Source of the DNA: an uncultured Erysipelotrichaceae bacterium
GTDB lineage: Bacteria > Bacillota_I > Bacilli_A > Acholeplasmatales > Anaeroplasmataceae
Reading direction: 5' to 3'
DNA: 5,697 nucleotides
NCBI GenBank assembly: GCA_902796895.1
Contig: CADBQV010000036.1
Location: forward strand, 1 to 5,697
The position numbers were made by a program, and so were the translations under genes. Positions 5,347 through 5,697 of this stretch are shown piece after piece; the first letter of the stretch is position 1; the number at the start of each line of letters is the position of its first letter. Below the pieces are notes generated by a model. The model was given only the letters and a program-made list of their open reading frames with translations, was not told the DNA's origin and ran no database searches.

Positions 5347-5697
5347 TTAACCTCTATTATGATGAACTAAATCATCACTAAATTTATTTTTATCTTTAAA
5401 ATCTGACATATCCTTAGGATATCCTAGGGCAATAATTGCAAATGCAAATCTATTATCATTAATATTTAAAATTGTATTTACAGCATCAATTCTTTCTTTA
5501 ATTGGATAAATTCCACACCAGCATGAACCAATATTTAATTTAGTTGCTTGAATTAAAATATTTTCAACTGCTGCAGATAAATCTTGTGCTTGCATTTCAG
5601 GCTTTGATAGTGTTTGTGGGTCTTTACCAACTACAACAATTAATGTATTACATTCATTTAAAATCATTGTTCCTTTAGCAACTAGTGCTAATTTATC
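5347..5697 (-). CDS. Nitroreductase-family flavoprotein, C-terminal 116 residues (5' end beyond window)
   Basis: FMN-dependent oxidoreductase of the nitroreductase superfamily; the physiological substrate cannot be told from sequence. The visible part has NECNTLIVVVGKDP, the DLSAAVENILIQA helix, the NIGSCWCGIYP segment with ER following, FAIIALGYPKD and a terminal LVHHN. These are the C-terminal hallmarks of small (about 170-200 residue) nitroreductases. The R-R-S-x-R FMN-binding N-terminus is outside the window. The frame stays open to the right edge, so the ATG at 5667 is treated as internal although AAAGGA lies before it. The two Cys in SCWC are notable but of unknown role. The stop codon is 1 nt from mutM, so this is an upstream member of the same operon. 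In B. subtilis the genes upstream of mutM are polA and others, not a nitroreductase. Confidence 0.88.
   Translation of the reverse strand, partial: DKLALVAKGTMILNECNTLIVVVGKDPQTLSKPEMQAQDLSAAVENILIQATKLNIGSCWCGIYPIKERIDAVNTILNINDNRFAFAIIALGYPKDMSDFKDKNKFSDDLVHHNRG
5350..5355 (-). promoter_or_regulatory. Ribosome binding site of mutM
   Basis: AGAGGT forms the last Arg-Gly codons of the nitroreductase gene, ending 4 nt before the mutM ATG at 5345. It supports operon membership and coupled translation. Confidence 0.7.

Noticed and set aside
5347..5667. A complete 106-aa gene starting at the ATG at 5667, with AAAGGA just upstream
   Set aside because: The frame stays open to the window edge, and nitroreductases need an N-terminal FMN-binding region. 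The ATG is most likely internal and the gene simply truncated by the window.
1..5697. CRISPR arrays, insertion sequences, tRNA or rRNA genes, plus-strand genes
   Set aside because: I saw no direct repeats with spacers, transposase motifs, inverted-repeat ends or RNA gene signatures. The minus-strand genes and the T-box leader fill almost the whole window.

Overview
The window is a compact stretch of a very AT-rich (by eye about 30% GC or lower) bacterial chromosome, and every gene lies on the minus strand. DnaB/DnaI-type helicase-loading proteins, a T-box leader on thrS and strong AGGAGG-like ribosome binding sites point to Bacillota (Firmicutes). The base composition and small spacers suggest the Erysipelotrichia/Mollicutes-related side of the Bacilli; that placement is inference. 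Tryptophan is encoded by TGG and mutM ends in TGA, so the standard code (table 11) is used, not the Mycoplasma code.

Read in transcription order (right to left), the first unit holds: the C-terminal part of a nitroreductase-family flavoprotein (cut by the window edge), mutM (formamidopyrimidine-DNA glycosylase), coaE (dephospho-CoA kinase), a 114-residue protein I do not recognise, dnaB (replication initiation/helicase loading) and dnaI (helicase loader ATPase). Neighbouring genes are 1, 3, 1 and 11 nt apart, and dnaB/dnaI overlap by 1 nt. They almost certainly form one co-transcribed and partly translationally coupled operon. Several ribosome binding sites lie inside the last codons of the preceding gene.

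After dnaI comes a separate unit: a good sigma-A promoter (TTGATT, 17 bp, TATAAT), a T-box leader of about 220 nt and thrS (threonyl-tRNA synthetase). The first 414 codons of thrS are present; the rest runs off the left edge. The leader shows Stem I with a specifier loop, two further hairpins, the conserved T-box sequence and a perfect-palindrome terminator. Uncharged tRNA-Thr should therefore switch thrS on. I see no separate terminator for the dnaI operon, so the T-box terminator may also stop transcripts reading in from dnaI.

The order mutM-coaE-...-dnaB-dnaI-thrS is the ancestral Bacilli cluster known from Bacillus subtilis, here condensed. polA, ytaF, gapB, speD and nrdR are absent from the places they occupy in B. 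subtilis, and the small unknown protein sits where nrdR would be expected. I found no mobile element, CRISPR array, tRNA/rRNA gene or clear sign of a new defence-type system. The points most worth a second look are the T-box specifier choice, the unusual dnaI start region, and the small unknown protein in the replication cluster.
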